From positions 1 through 64,000 of the forward strand of contig CAMTPA010000003.1 in assembly GCA_947074275.1 (NCBI GenBank): a stretch of 64,000 nt of DNA, in the 5' to 3' direction. Position numbers and translations under genes: made by a program. Within the stretch, counting starts at the first letter, position 1, and the number at the start of each line of letters is the position of its first letter. The stretch comes from an uncultured Bacteroides sp. (GTDB lineage Bacteria > Bacteroidota > Bacteroidia > Bacteroidales > Bacteroidaceae). A model generated the notes under the pieces. That model searched no databases, was not told where the DNA came from, and worked only from the letters and a program-made list of their open reading frames with translations. Positions 36,996 through 46,900 of this stretch are shown piece by piece.

Positions 36996-38697
36996 CAATA
37001 TCTACCACCTTACTACATACCGACAATGCCTCGCTGCGATGAGAAATAACCACAATCGTCAAAGCGGGGCATTGCTGTTTGAGGTGTAGCAGCGCATCGT
37101 TGATGTTCTCTTGCGTATCTTCATCAAGCGACGATGTGGCTTCATCGAGTAACAATAGCTCTACATTGCGATACAGGGCACGTGCTATGCCCAATCGTTG
37201 ACGCTGTCCACCCGATAGCCTTGAGCCACCTTCGCCCACCTCGGTAGCCATCCCTTGTGGAAGAGTCTCTACAAAAGCAGTGAGCGATGCTAATTCCAAC
37301 ACCTTGTTTATGCGCTCATAGTCTACCTCTGCGCCCATCACAATGTTGTCTGTCAAAGTGCCGTTTATCATAAATAGCTGTTGCGATACATAGCCTATCT
37401 GTTTACACCACGACGATTGGTGTTCGGCAGAAAGTGGTGTATTGTCTATCATCACTCTGCCTTGCCACGGTTCAACAAAGCCCAAGAGCAGATAGAACAA
37501 AGTGCTTTTGCCCGAACCCGACTCTCCTTTGATGCCCAAGAAGTCGCCCCGCTCTATTTGTAGTGAGATGTTGGTTAGCACAGGCTTATTCTCTTCATAG
37601 CCAAAGGTGATGTTCTCTACCGATATATTTTGTTTAAAGCTGATGGGCTTGTCTGTTGTTTGGATGGTTTTGTCGTTCTGTTCTGCCTTCAATTCATCGA
37701 GCAAAGAGAGGGCGAACGAATTGCCTCGCATCGTGAAAATAGCATTCGAACTTTTCACCACTCCAGGCATCACCCGGTAGATAGCGATAGCGAATAGCCC
37801 CACCACCAAACCCAATGAAGGAAGTGATAACAACTGAGATGTAGCCACCAGCACCACCACCGAGCAGATTACAGTAAACTCCAACACTCGTTGCAGGGAG
37901 GCTTGTAGCGTGTTTCGTTTCGATGTAACTTTACCTTGTTCTATCAGAAGTTGCTCGTATTGCTTTGCGCTGTGACTGAACATCCCGCTAAGTGCCATAT
38001 CGCCATAGCCTATAAAAGTCTGTTGCAGAAGTTGTGTTTTCTGTGGATAGATGCTATAAAGACGTGTGCCATATTGACGAATGCGTTTTTGGGTGAGTTT
38101 GTAGTATATAAAAGAGACGGGCGCAAAAGTGAGCACCACCAAACCAAACACTTCAATGTTGTAAACCATCAGTGCAATCAATACCATCAATGTCACTACC
38201 CCCTCGCACAGCAAGGTGACGAAAGGTATGAAGTAGCCTTGTATCAGGTAGGTAGATGCTCCTTCTATCTTGTTAATCAGTTTATGGCTATTGTGTAGTT
38301 TCACAAATAAGAAGCCGCTGTTGTAGTATAACCGATAGAGACGGATGGACAAGTATTGCGATATATCGAACAAGGCACGGTTTTGATGATAATGGATGAA
38401 TGATGCAAGCAACAAACGCAGCAATGCTACCCCAAGCACCACGGCTAAAACTACGATGACAAATGAACGTGCGGAGGTAAATGCTCCAGCACTGTACAAA
38501 AGGCTCAAATAAGGGTTTTCGGTGATGTTGTTTTCGCTCAGCACCAACACCAAAAGCGGGAGCAGAATACTCACACCTACTACATCGAGCAGAATCATTG
38601 CAAATGTGTTGATGCCCGTAGCTATCAGTTTGCGGCGAAGTTTGCCCGGCAACACAGAGTATAGCAGGTGGATGGATTGAAATGTATTTTTCATCAA
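36982..38697 (-). CDS. ABC exporter, fused membrane and ATPase domains
   Basis: This 571-residue half-transporter has about six membrane helices (residues 20-300) and a nucleotide-binding domain with Walker A GESGSGKST, signature LSGGQRQR and Walker B LLLLDEATSSLD. It has no C39 peptidase domain, so it would export an already processed peptide or a lipid-linked substrate. PglK-like flippases have the same layout. It is convergent with pqqD and divergent from the NTP_transf_5 gene, so it is embedded in the cluster. Confidence 0.93.
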   Translation of the reverse strand: MMKNTFQSIHLLYSVLPGKLRRKLIATGINTFAMILLDVVGVSILLPLLVLVLSENNITENPYLSLLYSAGAFTSARSFVIVVLAVVLGVALLRLLLASFIHYHQNRALFDISQYLSIRLYRLYYNSGFLFVKLHNSHKLINKIEGASTYLIQGYFIPFVTLLCEGVVTLMVLIALMVYNIEVFGLVVLTFAPVSFIYYKLTQKRIRQYGTRLYSIYPQKTQLLQQTFIGYGDMALSGMFSHSAKQYEQLLIEQGKVTSKRNTLQASLQRVLEFTVICSVVVLVATSQLLSLPSLGLVVGLFAIAIYRVMPGVVKSSNAIFTMRGNSFALSLLDELKAEQNDKTIQTTDKPISFKQNISVENITFGYEENKPVLTNISLQIERGDFLGIKGESGSGKSTLFYLLLGFVEPWQGRVMIDNTPLSAEHQSSWCKQIGYVSQQLFMINGTLTDNIVMGAEVDYERINKVLELASLTAFVETLPQGMATEVGEGGSRLSGGQRQRLGIARALYRNVELLLLDEATSSLDEDTQENINDALLHLKQQCPALTIVVISHRSEALSVCSKVVDIATLR

Positions 38698-38724
38698 CAG
38701 AGGTGTTTTATGTATTTAGTTACA

Positions 38725-38732
38725 CAAAGTTA
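38725..38732 (-). promoter_or_regulatory. -7 element (TAACTTTG) for the ABC exporter
   Basis: A perfect TAnnTTTG match on the minus strand 27 nt upstream of the exporter ATG. Confidence 0.65.
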
Positions 38733-38755
38733 CTGTTTATCCCCCTTTATTTCAC

Positions 38756-38763
38756 TATTTTTG
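38756..38763 (+). promoter_or_regulatory. -7 element (TATTTTTG) for the NTP_transf_5 gene
   Basis: A perfect TAnnTTTG match 23 nt upstream of the ATG at 38787. It is back-to-back with the exporter promoter. Confidence 0.65.
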
Positions 38764-38786
38764 TCGTACTAAAATTGCTTCTTAAT

Positions 38787-39890
38787 ATGAATAGAACCAC
38801 AAATACTACTTTGGAAAGCGCATTCTTTTCTTTGCTTCGTGCTGGTCTATGGGAAAATCATACGCCCGACCCTACTTTGTTTAATGAGGATACCAATTGG
38901 GAAACGCTGTTCGAAATAGCCAGACAACAAACAGTAGTGGGCATTGTGTGGGATGGTATCGCAAAGCTTCCTCCTGCGCTTCAACCGCCTCGCAACATCA
39001 AGTTCAATTGGTATTCGTTTGTGCTCAAGCTGGAGCAAACCAATCAGTTGATCAACGAGAATGTGGTGGAGCTAATCCAATTGTATCAACAAAACGGACT
39101 ACACCCCATCTTGCTTAAAGGAGCTGGAGTAGCCACGCTATACCCCAATCCGTTGCATCGAGGCTGTGGAGATATTGATATTTATGTAGGCAAAGCCGAT
39201 TATAAAAAGGCCAACGAGCTGGCTGCGTCTATTGGTTTTAGCATGGAGCACGAAACTCTTTATCACAGTGGTATGCAGCGTGGAGTAATTCATCTCGAAA
39301 ACCACAATAAGATGATTAATGCCTTTCTGCCTTATATGAAGCAGATGTTTGGAGAGCAGTTGGATGCTTGGTATCCTCACTCTTCTCATACAGTTTCTAT
39401 CAATGGTGTTGATGTTCCTGTTTCGCCTATCGAGTTTGATGTGCGTTATGTTTTCTGTCATCTCTACAAGCATTTTATGATTGGTGGAGTAGGGCTTAGA
39501 CAGCTATGCGATTGGGCTGTAATGCTCGATAAAGCCAAATTGAAAACGATGGATATTAAAGGTGGGATTGTTGCGTGGCAGTTTTTAGGTTTATTCTTAG
39601 TCGATTATTTAGGCTTGGAATCGGCTAAACTTCCCTATTACAACGATAGATACCTCAATAAAATGTTGAAAGCAAAGCAAATCATTATAGAAGAGGGAAA
39701 CTTTGGGGCTAAAAGCAAAAGCAGTCGCTCGGAAAGACCTCAGGGATATATTGCAGGAAAGTTGCACACTTTAAGTTACCTTGCTTCTCGATGGCCTAAG
39801 CAATTGCAGCTTCAGCCTGTTGAGGTTTTCAAGTACCTGTTCTTCTATCAGTTTGTTTCGGCCACTAAAGGAATCCTGAAAGGAAAGTAA
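38787..39890 (+). CDS. NTP_transf_5-type nucleotidyltransferase
   Basis: The ATG at 38787 follows a promoter element and gives 367 residues. The ORF-track start at 38682 would overlap the divergent promoters and is rejected. LLKGAGVATLYPNPLHRGCGDIDIYV is the family signature, with GDIDI supplying the metal-binding Asp pair of the nucleotidyltransferase fold. Proteins of this family occur beside PqqD, HPr-kinase-like and ABC genes in lasso-peptide and related clusters. The reaction is not established. It shares a divergent promoter region with the exporter. Confidence 0.85.
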   Translation: MNRTTNTTLESAFFSLLRAGLWENHTPDPTLFNEDTNWETLFEIARQQTVVGIVWDGIAKLPPALQPPRNIKFNWYSFVLKLEQTNQLINENVVELIQLYQQNGLHPILLKGAGVATLYPNPLHRGCGDIDIYVGKADYKKANELAASIGFSMEHETLYHSGMQRGVIHLENHNKMINAFLPYMKQMFGEQLDAWYPHSSHTVSINGVDVPVSPIEFDVRYVFCHLYKHFMIGGVGLRQLCDWAVMLDKAKLKTMDIKGGIVAWQFLGLFLVDYLGLESAKLPYYNDRYLNKMLKAKQIIIEEGNFGAKSKSSRSERPQGYIAGKLHTLSYLASRWPKQLQLQPVEVFKYLFFYQFVSATKGILKGK

Positions 39891-39912
39891 ACCACCAATC
39901 CATAAAGCGTAT

Positions 39913-39951
39913 AAAAGGCGTTATTAACAATGTTGTTGATAACGCCTTTTT
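39913..39951 (+). terminator. Intrinsic terminator after the NTP_transf_5 gene
   Basis: AAAAGGCGTTAT pairs with ATAACGCCTTTT. The inner AACAA/TTGTT extends the stem to a 2-nt loop, and a T-run follows. Confidence 0.9.
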
Positions 39952-40039
39952 ACTTGTTCATAAATGACGGGATACTTGTTAATAACTGTGTTGATAACTG
40001 TTCATAAACCACAAGACACTTGTTAATAACTAATATTTA
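39952..40039. repeat. 22-bp tandem repeat array E (4 units)
   Basis: Units begin exactly at 39952, 39974, 39996 and 40018. The first half is conserved (ACTTGTTCATAA or ACTTGTTAATAA) and the second half varies. The array runs from the NTP_transf_5 terminator towards the pncA promoter. Confidence 0.9.
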
Positions 40040-40106
40040 GGAGAATAATTTTATCAAAAAGAGACTAAAGCTGCCTACAATTGGATAGAACATTGAGATT
40101 TACTTG

Positions 40107-40114
40107 TAATTTTG
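40107..40114 (+). promoter_or_regulatory. -7 element (TAATTTTG) for pncA-pncB
   Basis: A perfect TAnnTTTG match 15 nt upstream of the ATG at 40130. It overlaps the ORF-track TTG start at 40112 and so excludes it. Confidence 0.65.
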
Positions 40115-40129
40115 CAAAAGATAATTTCG

Positions 40130-40690
40130 ATGGAAATGAATAAACTGTTATTGATTGTAGACCCTCAAGTAGATTTTATTAGTGGCACACTGCCTGTTCC
40201 ACAAGCATCCGTTGCAATGGATGAGCTTTGCAAATACATAGTAGACAACGATGGGGTATATACCTACAAAATAGTGACCAGCGACTGGCATCCATTCAAT
40301 CATTGTTCTTTTGCAGAGAATGGTGGGTTGTGGCCTGCTCATTGTGTGCAGCATAGCGTGGGTGCAGCTCTCTATCCGCCACTGATTGCACCACTTCACA
40401 CCACCGCTGGCCCCGTGGAGGTGCTGCACAAAGGCGACTCTGCCAATGTAGAAGAGTATTCGGTGTTCAAGAATGAAGCAATGGCACTACACATAAAAAA
40501 GATCGTTGACACTCATCGGATAGAGCAGATTGATATTTGTGGCATTGCTGGCGATATATGCGTGCTCGATACTTTGAAAGATGGGATAGAGCTATTTGGA
40601 AAGTCGATGTTTTGCGTATTGCCTCAGTTTTCGCCTTCGCTCGACGGCGGAGCGGCTCTGAACGAATATATAAACTCACACCTACAATGA
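40130..40690 (+). CDS. pncA: Nicotinamidase/isochorismatase-family amidohydrolase
   Basis: This 186-residue protein hydrolyses nicotinamide to nicotinate if the family call is right. The catalytic Asp is in LLIVDPQVDF, the Lys in VLHKGD and the Cys in CGIAGDICVLDT. The metal ligands are in SDWHPFNHCSF. MNKLLL at 40136 is an alternative start. Its stop overlaps the start of the nicotinate phosphoribosyltransferase gene (ATGA), which strongly supports a PncA role in NAD salvage. Confidence 0.9.
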   Translation: MEMNKLLLIVDPQVDFISGTLPVPQASVAMDELCKYIVDNDGVYTYKIVTSDWHPFNHCSFAENGGLWPAHCVQHSVGAALYPPLIAPLHTTAGPVEVLHKGDSANVEEYSVFKNEAMALHIKKIVDTHRIEQIDICGIAGDICVLDTLKDGIELFGKSMFCVLPQFSPSLDGGAALNEYINSHLQ

Positions 40691-41886
40691 GACAGATAAT
40701 AAACCACTTCACAGACGATGATCTGTATAAACTGACGATGTGTTGCGCGGTGATTGATAACTTTCCGCGAGCACAAGTGAAATACTCATTTACCGACCGA
40801 AACAACACGGTATATCCAGCGGGCTTTGCGCAGTTGTTTATGAAGCAGATTGAGATGCTCGAAAATGTGGTGATAACCGATGAAGAGGTCGATTTCCTAA
40901 AACGTAAGTGTGGCTATATTCCCCATTGGTTTTATACCTATCTCAAGGGCTATCGCTTCAATCGGGAGTGGGTAAAGGCAAGTCAAGACGAAGAAGGACA
41001 CCTGCACATCGAAATAGAAGGCAATTGGTCGGATACGATTCTGCTAGAGGTGAAGGTGCTTGCCATCATTTCGGAACTTTACTACATTCTTACGGGCGAT
41101 GCCGATCACTTCGACTACGACCTCTATTATGCCAAATCGTACGAGAAAGCAGAGAAACTGCTCGATGCCGGTTGCGTGTACAGCGATTTTGGCACACGCC
41201 GACGCGCTTCGCTCAAAGCCGAAGATGCGGTGGTGAAGGCGATGAAAGATTGTTATAACGCTCGTTCGTGGAAAGGGCGGTTGGTGGGCACAAGCAATGT
41301 CTACTTGGCGATGAAATACGACCTGCTACCTGTGGGCACAATGGCGCACGAGTTTATTTGCGCCATCGGTGGTATGTATGGCCCTCAAATGGCAAACCAC
41401 ATTGCTATGAACTCGTGGCGAAACACTTTTAGGGGTGCGCTTGGCACCTATCTATACGATAGCTTTGGATGGGAAATATTTAGCTTGAACTTTTCGGAAG
41501 ACTTTGCCAATCTATTTAAAGGCTTGCGCGTGGATAGTGGCGACAACTACGAACAACTGCATAAGATTGTAGACAAATACAAGTCGCTGGGCATCGACTC
41601 GCGCACCAAGCAAGTGGTGTTTAGCAATGCGCTCGATACCGACAGTGCCATTGCCATACAAAAATACGCTTCACAATATTGTCAACCCTCGTTTGGCATT
41701 GGCACACACTTCACCAATGATTTTGAACAAGTAGAGCCGATGAATATCGTGATAAAACTGGTGGCGGTAAAAATCACCGAGTCGTGGACATTCTACAACG
41801 ACACCTGCAAAATAAGCGAAGACGACGGCAAGCACACGGGTAAGCCCGAAGTGATAAAACGCTTTATGGAAGCACTGCATATTTAG
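40687..41886 (+). CDS. pncB: Nicotinate phosphoribosyltransferase
   Basis: This enzyme converts nicotinate and PRPP to nicotinate mononucleotide. The ORF track begins at 40537, but MRQIINHFTDDDLYKLTM at 40687 is the true N-terminus (399 residues) and overlaps the pncA stop by 4 bp. VKYSFTDRN, FGTRRRASL and FKGLRVDSGDNYEQLHKI are family landmarks. FSNALDTDSAI and FGIGTHFTNDF form the phosphate-binding part. Together with pncA it makes a two-gene salvage operon. Confidence 0.95.
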   Translation: MRQIINHFTDDDLYKLTMCCAVIDNFPRAQVKYSFTDRNNTVYPAGFAQLFMKQIEMLENVVITDEEVDFLKRKCGYIPHWFYTYLKGYRFNREWVKASQDEEGHLHIEIEGNWSDTILLEVKVLAIISELYYILTGDADHFDYDLYYAKSYEKAEKLLDAGCVYSDFGTRRRASLKAEDAVVKAMKDCYNARSWKGRLVGTSNVYLAMKYDLLPVGTMAHEFICAIGGMYGPQMANHIAMNSWRNTFRGALGTYLYDSFGWEIFSLNFSEDFANLFKGLRVDSGDNYEQLHKIVDKYKSLGIDSRTKQVVFSNALDTDSAIAIQKYASQYCQPSFGIGTHFTNDFEQVEPMNIVIKLVAVKITESWTFYNDTCKISEDDGKHTGKPEVIKRFMEALHI

Positions 41887-41907
41887 TTTCATTGTTTTCT
41901 ACGCCTT

Positions 41908-41973
41908 GAAACTTTAGTTTCAACAAGGCGAAACTTTTGTTCCAAGGCGGAGAAACTTTTGTTTCAAGGCGGT
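41908..41973. repeat. 22-bp tandem repeat array F (3 units)
   Basis: Units GAAACTTTAGTTTCAACAAG, GAAACTTTTGTTCCAAGGCG and GAAACTTTTGTTTCAAGGCG (first 20 bases shown) begin at 41908, 41930 and 41952. TTGAAACT/AGTTTCAA forms a palindrome across the first unit. The array lies just after the pncB stop and before the Fur-family promoter, and may double as a terminator region. Confidence 0.9.
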
Positions 41974-42029
41974 GGAACTAAATCGACTGTTAATAGCTGA
42001 TTTTCTCACCATTTACACATAAATAGCGT

Positions 42030-42037
42030 TATCTTTG
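42030..42037 (+). promoter_or_regulatory. -7 element (TATCTTTG) for the Fur-family gene
   Basis: A perfect TAnnTTTG match 26 nt upstream of the ATG at 42064. Confidence 0.65.
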
Positions 42038-42063
42038 CATCTATGCTATAACAACGAACGGCT

Positions 42064-42477
42064 ATGAAAGAAGATGTGATAACATTGTTGGACGATGCCC
42101 GTATAAGACCTACTTCAACAAGGATACTTATTTACCAATACATTGCTCAGCAAAGCGATACATTTAGCTTGCGCGACATTGAAGATGCACTTCTTAGCGT
42201 CGACAAATCGACGATATTCAGAACACTCATTCTCTTCGAGGAACACCATCTGATTCATAGCATCGAAGATGGGAGTGGAGCGATGAAGTATTGCTTTTGT
42301 CGCAATGCTGCCGATTGTGATAGTGATGTATATCATTGTCATTTCTATTGCGAAAGATGCAAAAAGACCTACTGCTTAGACGAAAGTGCCGTCGCAAACA
42401 TTGCTCTGCCGGCAGGATTTGTGATGCACCACATCAATTACATCGTAAAGGGTGTTTGCAACAAGTGCTCGCAATAG
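42064..42477 (+). CDS. Fur-family metal-responsive repressor
   Basis: This 137-residue protein has an N-terminal winged helix (SLRDIEDALLSVDKSTIFRTLILFEEHHLI) and a dimerisation domain. The metal-site region is HCHFYCERCKKTYC, with a C-terminal CNKC pair for structural zinc. The Cys-rich pattern and short length fit the Fur/Zur group, but iron versus zinc specificity cannot be decided. It has its own promoter and no obvious operon partner. Confidence 0.92.
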   Translation: MKEDVITLLDDARIRPTSTRILIYQYIAQQSDTFSLRDIEDALLSVDKSTIFRTLILFEEHHLIHSIEDGSGAMKYCFCRNAADCDSDVYHCHFYCERCKKTYCLDESAVANIALPAGFVMHHINYIVKGVCNKCSQ

Positions 42478-42576
42478 GCGATGGAGGTGCTTCTATCTTG
42501 CCCAAAGTTTCACTATTATATCCATTTGTCCACCAGTTTGAGCAAAAAATAAACCTACCAAGCAATTGCATTGAGC

Positions 42577-42584
42577 TATCTTTG
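42577..42584 (+). promoter_or_regulatory. -7 element (TATCTTTG) for the GH43-like gene
   Basis: A perfect TAnnTTTG match 48 nt upstream of the ATG at 42633. Confidence 0.6.
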
Positions 42585-42632
42585 TGAACAACAACTAATC
42601 GTTTGTTCACTATTAAAAACAGAATTAATATT

Positions 42633-43613
42633 ATGAAAAGACTTTTTTTATCGCTTTGCTTGGCAATGCTGGGCCTATGCTTGTATGCACAGCACACGGC
42701 TTATCTATTCACCTATTTCACCGGAAACAACGACAACCACGAAGCGGTGCGTATGGCTGTCAGCTTAGACGGTTTCAACTATCGTGCTTTGAATGGCAAC
42801 AACCCCGTGATAGATTCCAAACAAATAAGTTCTACTGGCGGTGTGCGCGACCCCTTTATTTTGCGTTGCGAAGATGGGAAAACCTTTTATATGGTGCTCA
42901 CCGATATGGTGGCGGCCAATGGTTGGGACTCTAACCGTGCGATGGTTTTACTGAAATCGGACGACTTGATAAACTGGCAATCGTCGGTGGTCAACATCCA
43001 AAAGAAGTATGATGGACAAGACGACTTAAAACGGGTGTGGGCACCGCAAGTCATCTTCGACAACGAAGCAAACAAATACTTGGTCTACTGGTCGATGAAA
43101 CACGGCGATGGCCCCGACATTATCTACTACGCCTACGCTAATCCCGACTTTACCGACATTGAGGGCGACTATAAACCGTTGTTTTTGCCTCAATCGGGCA
43201 AATCGTGTATCGATGGCGATATTGTGTACAAAGACGGACTTTATCATCTGTTTTACAAAACCGAGGGTCATGGCAATGGCATCAAAAAGGCCACCACTAA
43301 GTCGCTCACATCGGGGGTGTGGAACGAATCGGACGACTACAAACAACAGACAACCGAGGCGGTAGAAGGTTCGGGCATCTTCAAGATAGCCAATACCGAT
43401 ACCTATATCTTGATGTACGATGTGTATATGAAAGGTCACTATCAGTTTACCGAAAGCACCGACCTCGAAAACTTCCGTGTGATAGACAGCGAAATAAGTA
43501 TGGATTTTCATCCACGTCACGGCACCATCATTCCAATCAATCAACAAGAGCTTCAACGCTTGATTGATGCGTATGGTATGCCTCAAGACTTCGATACTCA
43601 TAAGCTTCAATAA
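42633..43613 (+). CDS. Secreted glycoside hydrolase family 43-like protein
   Basis: The ATG at 42633 opens a Sec signal (LSLCLAMLGLCLYAQ) and gives 326 residues. The five-bladed propeller signatures are GGVRDPFILRCEDGKTFYMV, RVWAPQVIFDNEANKYLVYWS, DGDIVYKDGLYHLFYKTE and VEGSGIFKI, with Asp/Glu residues in the positions expected for GH43. Enzymes of this clan remove arabinose, xylose or galactose. It has its own promoter and terminator and is not part of the SusCD operon downstream, though it may act on the same glycan. Confidence 0.82.
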   Translation: MKRLFLSLCLAMLGLCLYAQHTAYLFTYFTGNNDNHEAVRMAVSLDGFNYRALNGNNPVIDSKQISSTGGVRDPFILRCEDGKTFYMVLTDMVAANGWDSNRAMVLLKSDDLINWQSSVVNIQKKYDGQDDLKRVWAPQVIFDNEANKYLVYWSMKHGDGPDIIYYAYANPDFTDIEGDYKPLFLPQSGKSCIDGDIVYKDGLYHLFYKTEGHGNGIKKATTKSLTSGVWNESDDYKQQTTEAVEGSGIFKIANTDTYILMYDVYMKGHYQFTESTDLENFRVIDSEISMDFHPRHGTIIPINQQELQRLIDAYGMPQDFDTHKLQ

Positions 43614-43638
43614 GCCACCTCACCATTATTCACCAATT

Positions 43639-43687
43639 AAATGGGCTATAATTCTGCTTGCAAAGGTAGAATTATAGCCCATTTTAG
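43639..43687 (+). terminator. Intrinsic terminator after the GH43-like gene
   Basis: AAATGGGCTATAATTCT and its exact 17-nt complement are separated by a 12-nt loop, followed by TTTTA. This is the longest perfect stem in the window. Confidence 0.85.
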
Positions 43688-43929
43688 TAGAATATCTCAA
43701 ATTCTACCTTCAATATCTATATTTCGAGTTCCATAGAGATTATACTCCCTACATTTGTTTTCGTTAACTCAGTGTTACAAACTTTAAGGCCTTTGTATTG
43801 TGACTTTGAAACTGTTCAAAAATGATAATCATAAAGAGAAAACATAGCGATGGTTCTTTTTAAGGTTAAAGAGATTTTTCGGGATTTAATAATAAGGTAA
43901 TTTCTAAACTTGTTAATATTAAAATTAAA
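43688..43929. other. Upstream region of the SusC gene
   Basis: About 240 bp of AT-rich leader and promoter sequence. Near matches to the -7 element (TATATTTC and TGACTTTG) occur, but no perfect one. No regulator gene is present here. Confidence 0.5.
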
Positions 43930-46900
43930 ATGGGAAAACACAGATTTCTATTCTTGTTTGCTTTGTTGCTGACAACGGTTGCAAGCATAAGTGCCCAAGA
44001 AATTAATGTAAAAGGTGTGGTGAAAGATGCTGCGGGAGAGCCGATAATTGGCGCAAACGTGGTACAAGAAGGCACCACCAAAGGTACTATTACCGACTTA
44101 GACGGTAATTTCTCTATGAATGTATCTCCCAATGGAGTGTTGGTGGTTCGCTATGTAGGCTACATCACACAAGATGTTCCGGTAGGTGGAAAAACGTTCT
44201 TGAACATCACGATGAAAGAAGATGCTAAGATGCTTGATGAAGTGGTAGTGGTGGGCTACGGAACGATGCGTAAAAAAGACTTAACTGGCTCTATCGTGCA
44301 GATTCGCCCTGATAAGATGGCAAATGAAAGCCCGCGCAATGTGCAAGACTTGCTGCGCGGCACGCCCGGTTTGCAAATTGGTATGGATGCTTCGGCAAAA
44401 GGTGGTGGCTCAATGCAACTACGTGGACAACGCTCGGTGTACACCGGAGGCGACCACAATGCACCACTCATCATTCTCGATGGTATGATGTTCTACGGCG
44501 AGTTATCGGAAATAAACCCCGATGACATTGGACAGATTGATATTTTAAAAGATGCTTCGGCAGCTTCTATCTACGGTGCCAAAGCTGCGAGTGGTGTTAT
44601 TATCATCACCACTAAAAAAGGAAAGATGGGTAAACCTACTATCAATGTGTCGGCCAATATCGGTATCAATACCAAGAGTGCTTATCGCAAAGTGTATGAT
44701 GCGGCGGGTTATATGAAGTATCGTGAAGATTGGTATAAAACCCCTACCTATGGACTAAACGCTGCAACTGGCAACTATGAAGCCTATGCAGCAACCGATA
44801 GTAAAGGAAACTTGGTGAAACAACCCGGTTACTACGATCATCCAAGCAACTTAGGACAATGGGGTCTATCGCAAAACCAATGGAGCGAATACACGCAAAA
44901 TGAGGCTGGCGAGTCGTCACTAAGCATTTACGCCAAGCGTTTGGGGCTTGAAGATGCGGTGTTGAGAAACTACCTCAATGGCAGTTCATTCGATTGGTAC
45001 AATCACACTTTCCGCACAGGTATCAATCAAGACTACAATGCAAGTGTTTCGGGTGCAAGCGACCGTATGAGCTATTATATGTCGGTGGGTTATTTAAAAA
45101 ATGAAGGTGCTGTAAAAGGCAATGATTACAACTCCATCCGTGCCAATCTGAAGGTAGAAGGAAAGGTGACTAAATGGCTGGAGATAGGTGCGAATGTAAA
45201 TTTTCAAGATCGTAGCGACGGTGATATTCAAGTAGGTTTGGGTACAAACTATTGGGATCAAAATCAGATTAGAAATAGCCCCTTCAGCAACTATCGTGAA
45301 GAAGATGGCACTGTGTCGCAATATCCAATGGGTACTACCGTAAAACGTGGTTACAGCTACGATTTCGAACGTCAATATATGAATTTAGAGAAAGGTTATA
45401 CTGTGTTGAATACGATTTTCAACGCAAAGGTAACTTTGCCTTGGGGCATCTCTTACAATTTTAATATATCTCCTCGTTTCCAATGGTTCCACAATCGTTA
45501 TTTTACCTCTGCCGAAATGCCCGATAGCAATCCGCTAGGTCGTGGTGTAGACCGTGAACACGCTAAAAACTTCGATTGGTCGCTCAACAATATGCTTACT
45601 TGGGACTACACTTTTGCAAAGAAACACCACGTGATACTTACATTGGTGCAAGAAGCCGAAGAACGCCGATTTTGGAGTGATAAAATCAACGCACGTGATA
45701 TTCAACCCTCGGATGCACTGGGCTTCCACAACACGCAAAATGGAACGAAAGAGGCGAGCGGTTTCTCTACAAACGATACACATCAAACTGCTGACGCTTT
45801 GTTGGCACGTCTGTTCTACTCTTACGACGACCGCTATATGATTACAGGTTCGGTGCGTCGTGATGGATATTCAGCATTTGGCTCAACCAATCCTTATGCA
45901 ACATTCCCTTCGGTTGCCGCTGCGTGGTCGTTCACCAACGAAAACTTTTTCAAGTGGAAACCAATGAGTAGTGGTAAACTTCGTATGTCGTGGGGTAAAA
46001 ATGGTAATCGTTCGCTTGAGGATCCTTACGTATCTCTTGCCAATCTTGGCACAGGCACAGGCTCTACAATGGAGTATATCGATGCTTCGGGGAAAGTGGT
46101 AAACTACAAATACTTGGGTGTCGATCGTTTGGCCAATCCTAATTTGCAATGGGAAAAAACATCGTCTTTCAACGTTGGGCTCGATTTTGGATTCTTTGAG
46201 GATCGCCTTTCGGGTAGCATTGAGTACTACACAATGAAAACACACGATATGATTATGGGACAACGCCTGCCTGCTTTCTGTGGTTTTGGCTCAATCACCA
46301 CCAACTTGGGTGAGGTACAAAACAAAGGGATAGAAGTGACATTGAACTCTATCAACATAATGAATCGCAACTTTGAATGGCGCACTTCGCTTGGGTTCTC
46401 TTACAATAAAAACGAGATTAAGCATCTGTATTATGAATATGAGGATGTACTTGATGCCGCAGGAAACGTGATTGGCAGCAAAGAAATGGACGATAAAACC
46501 AACGGATGGTTTATCGGTCAGCCTATCGGAGTGATTTGGGATTACAGAGTAGACGGCATTTGGCAAGCAAACGAAATAGAAGAGGCCAAAAGACACGGAC
46601 AAGTGCCTGGCGACCCCAAGGTGGCCAACGTTTATACCGAAGATGATATTGTGAATGCCGATGGTTCTATTACTCCAGTCTACAATGACAATGATAAAGT
46701 GTTTCTTGGCAAAACTGCACCTCCTGTGCATTGGTCGTTCCGCAATGACTTTACTATTATGAAGAATATCGATTTCTCATTTACATTTTATGCCTATATG
46801 GGTCACAAAAGTCTTTCGGGATATTACTTGAACAACGACAACAGTGGTTCGATGATTACCTATCAGATGAATACGTTTGAAAAGGAGTATTGGACACCTG

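Noticed and set aside
38682-38786. N-terminal extension of the NTP_transf_5 protein
   Set aside because: It overlaps the divergent promoter elements and the exporter start.
39952-40039. Arrays as CRISPR
   Set aside because: Units are contiguous with a 22-bp period and no unique spacers, and no cas genes are present.
40537-40686. N-terminal extension of nicotinate phosphoribosyltransferase
   Set aside because: It lies inside pncA in another frame; the true start couples to the pncA stop.
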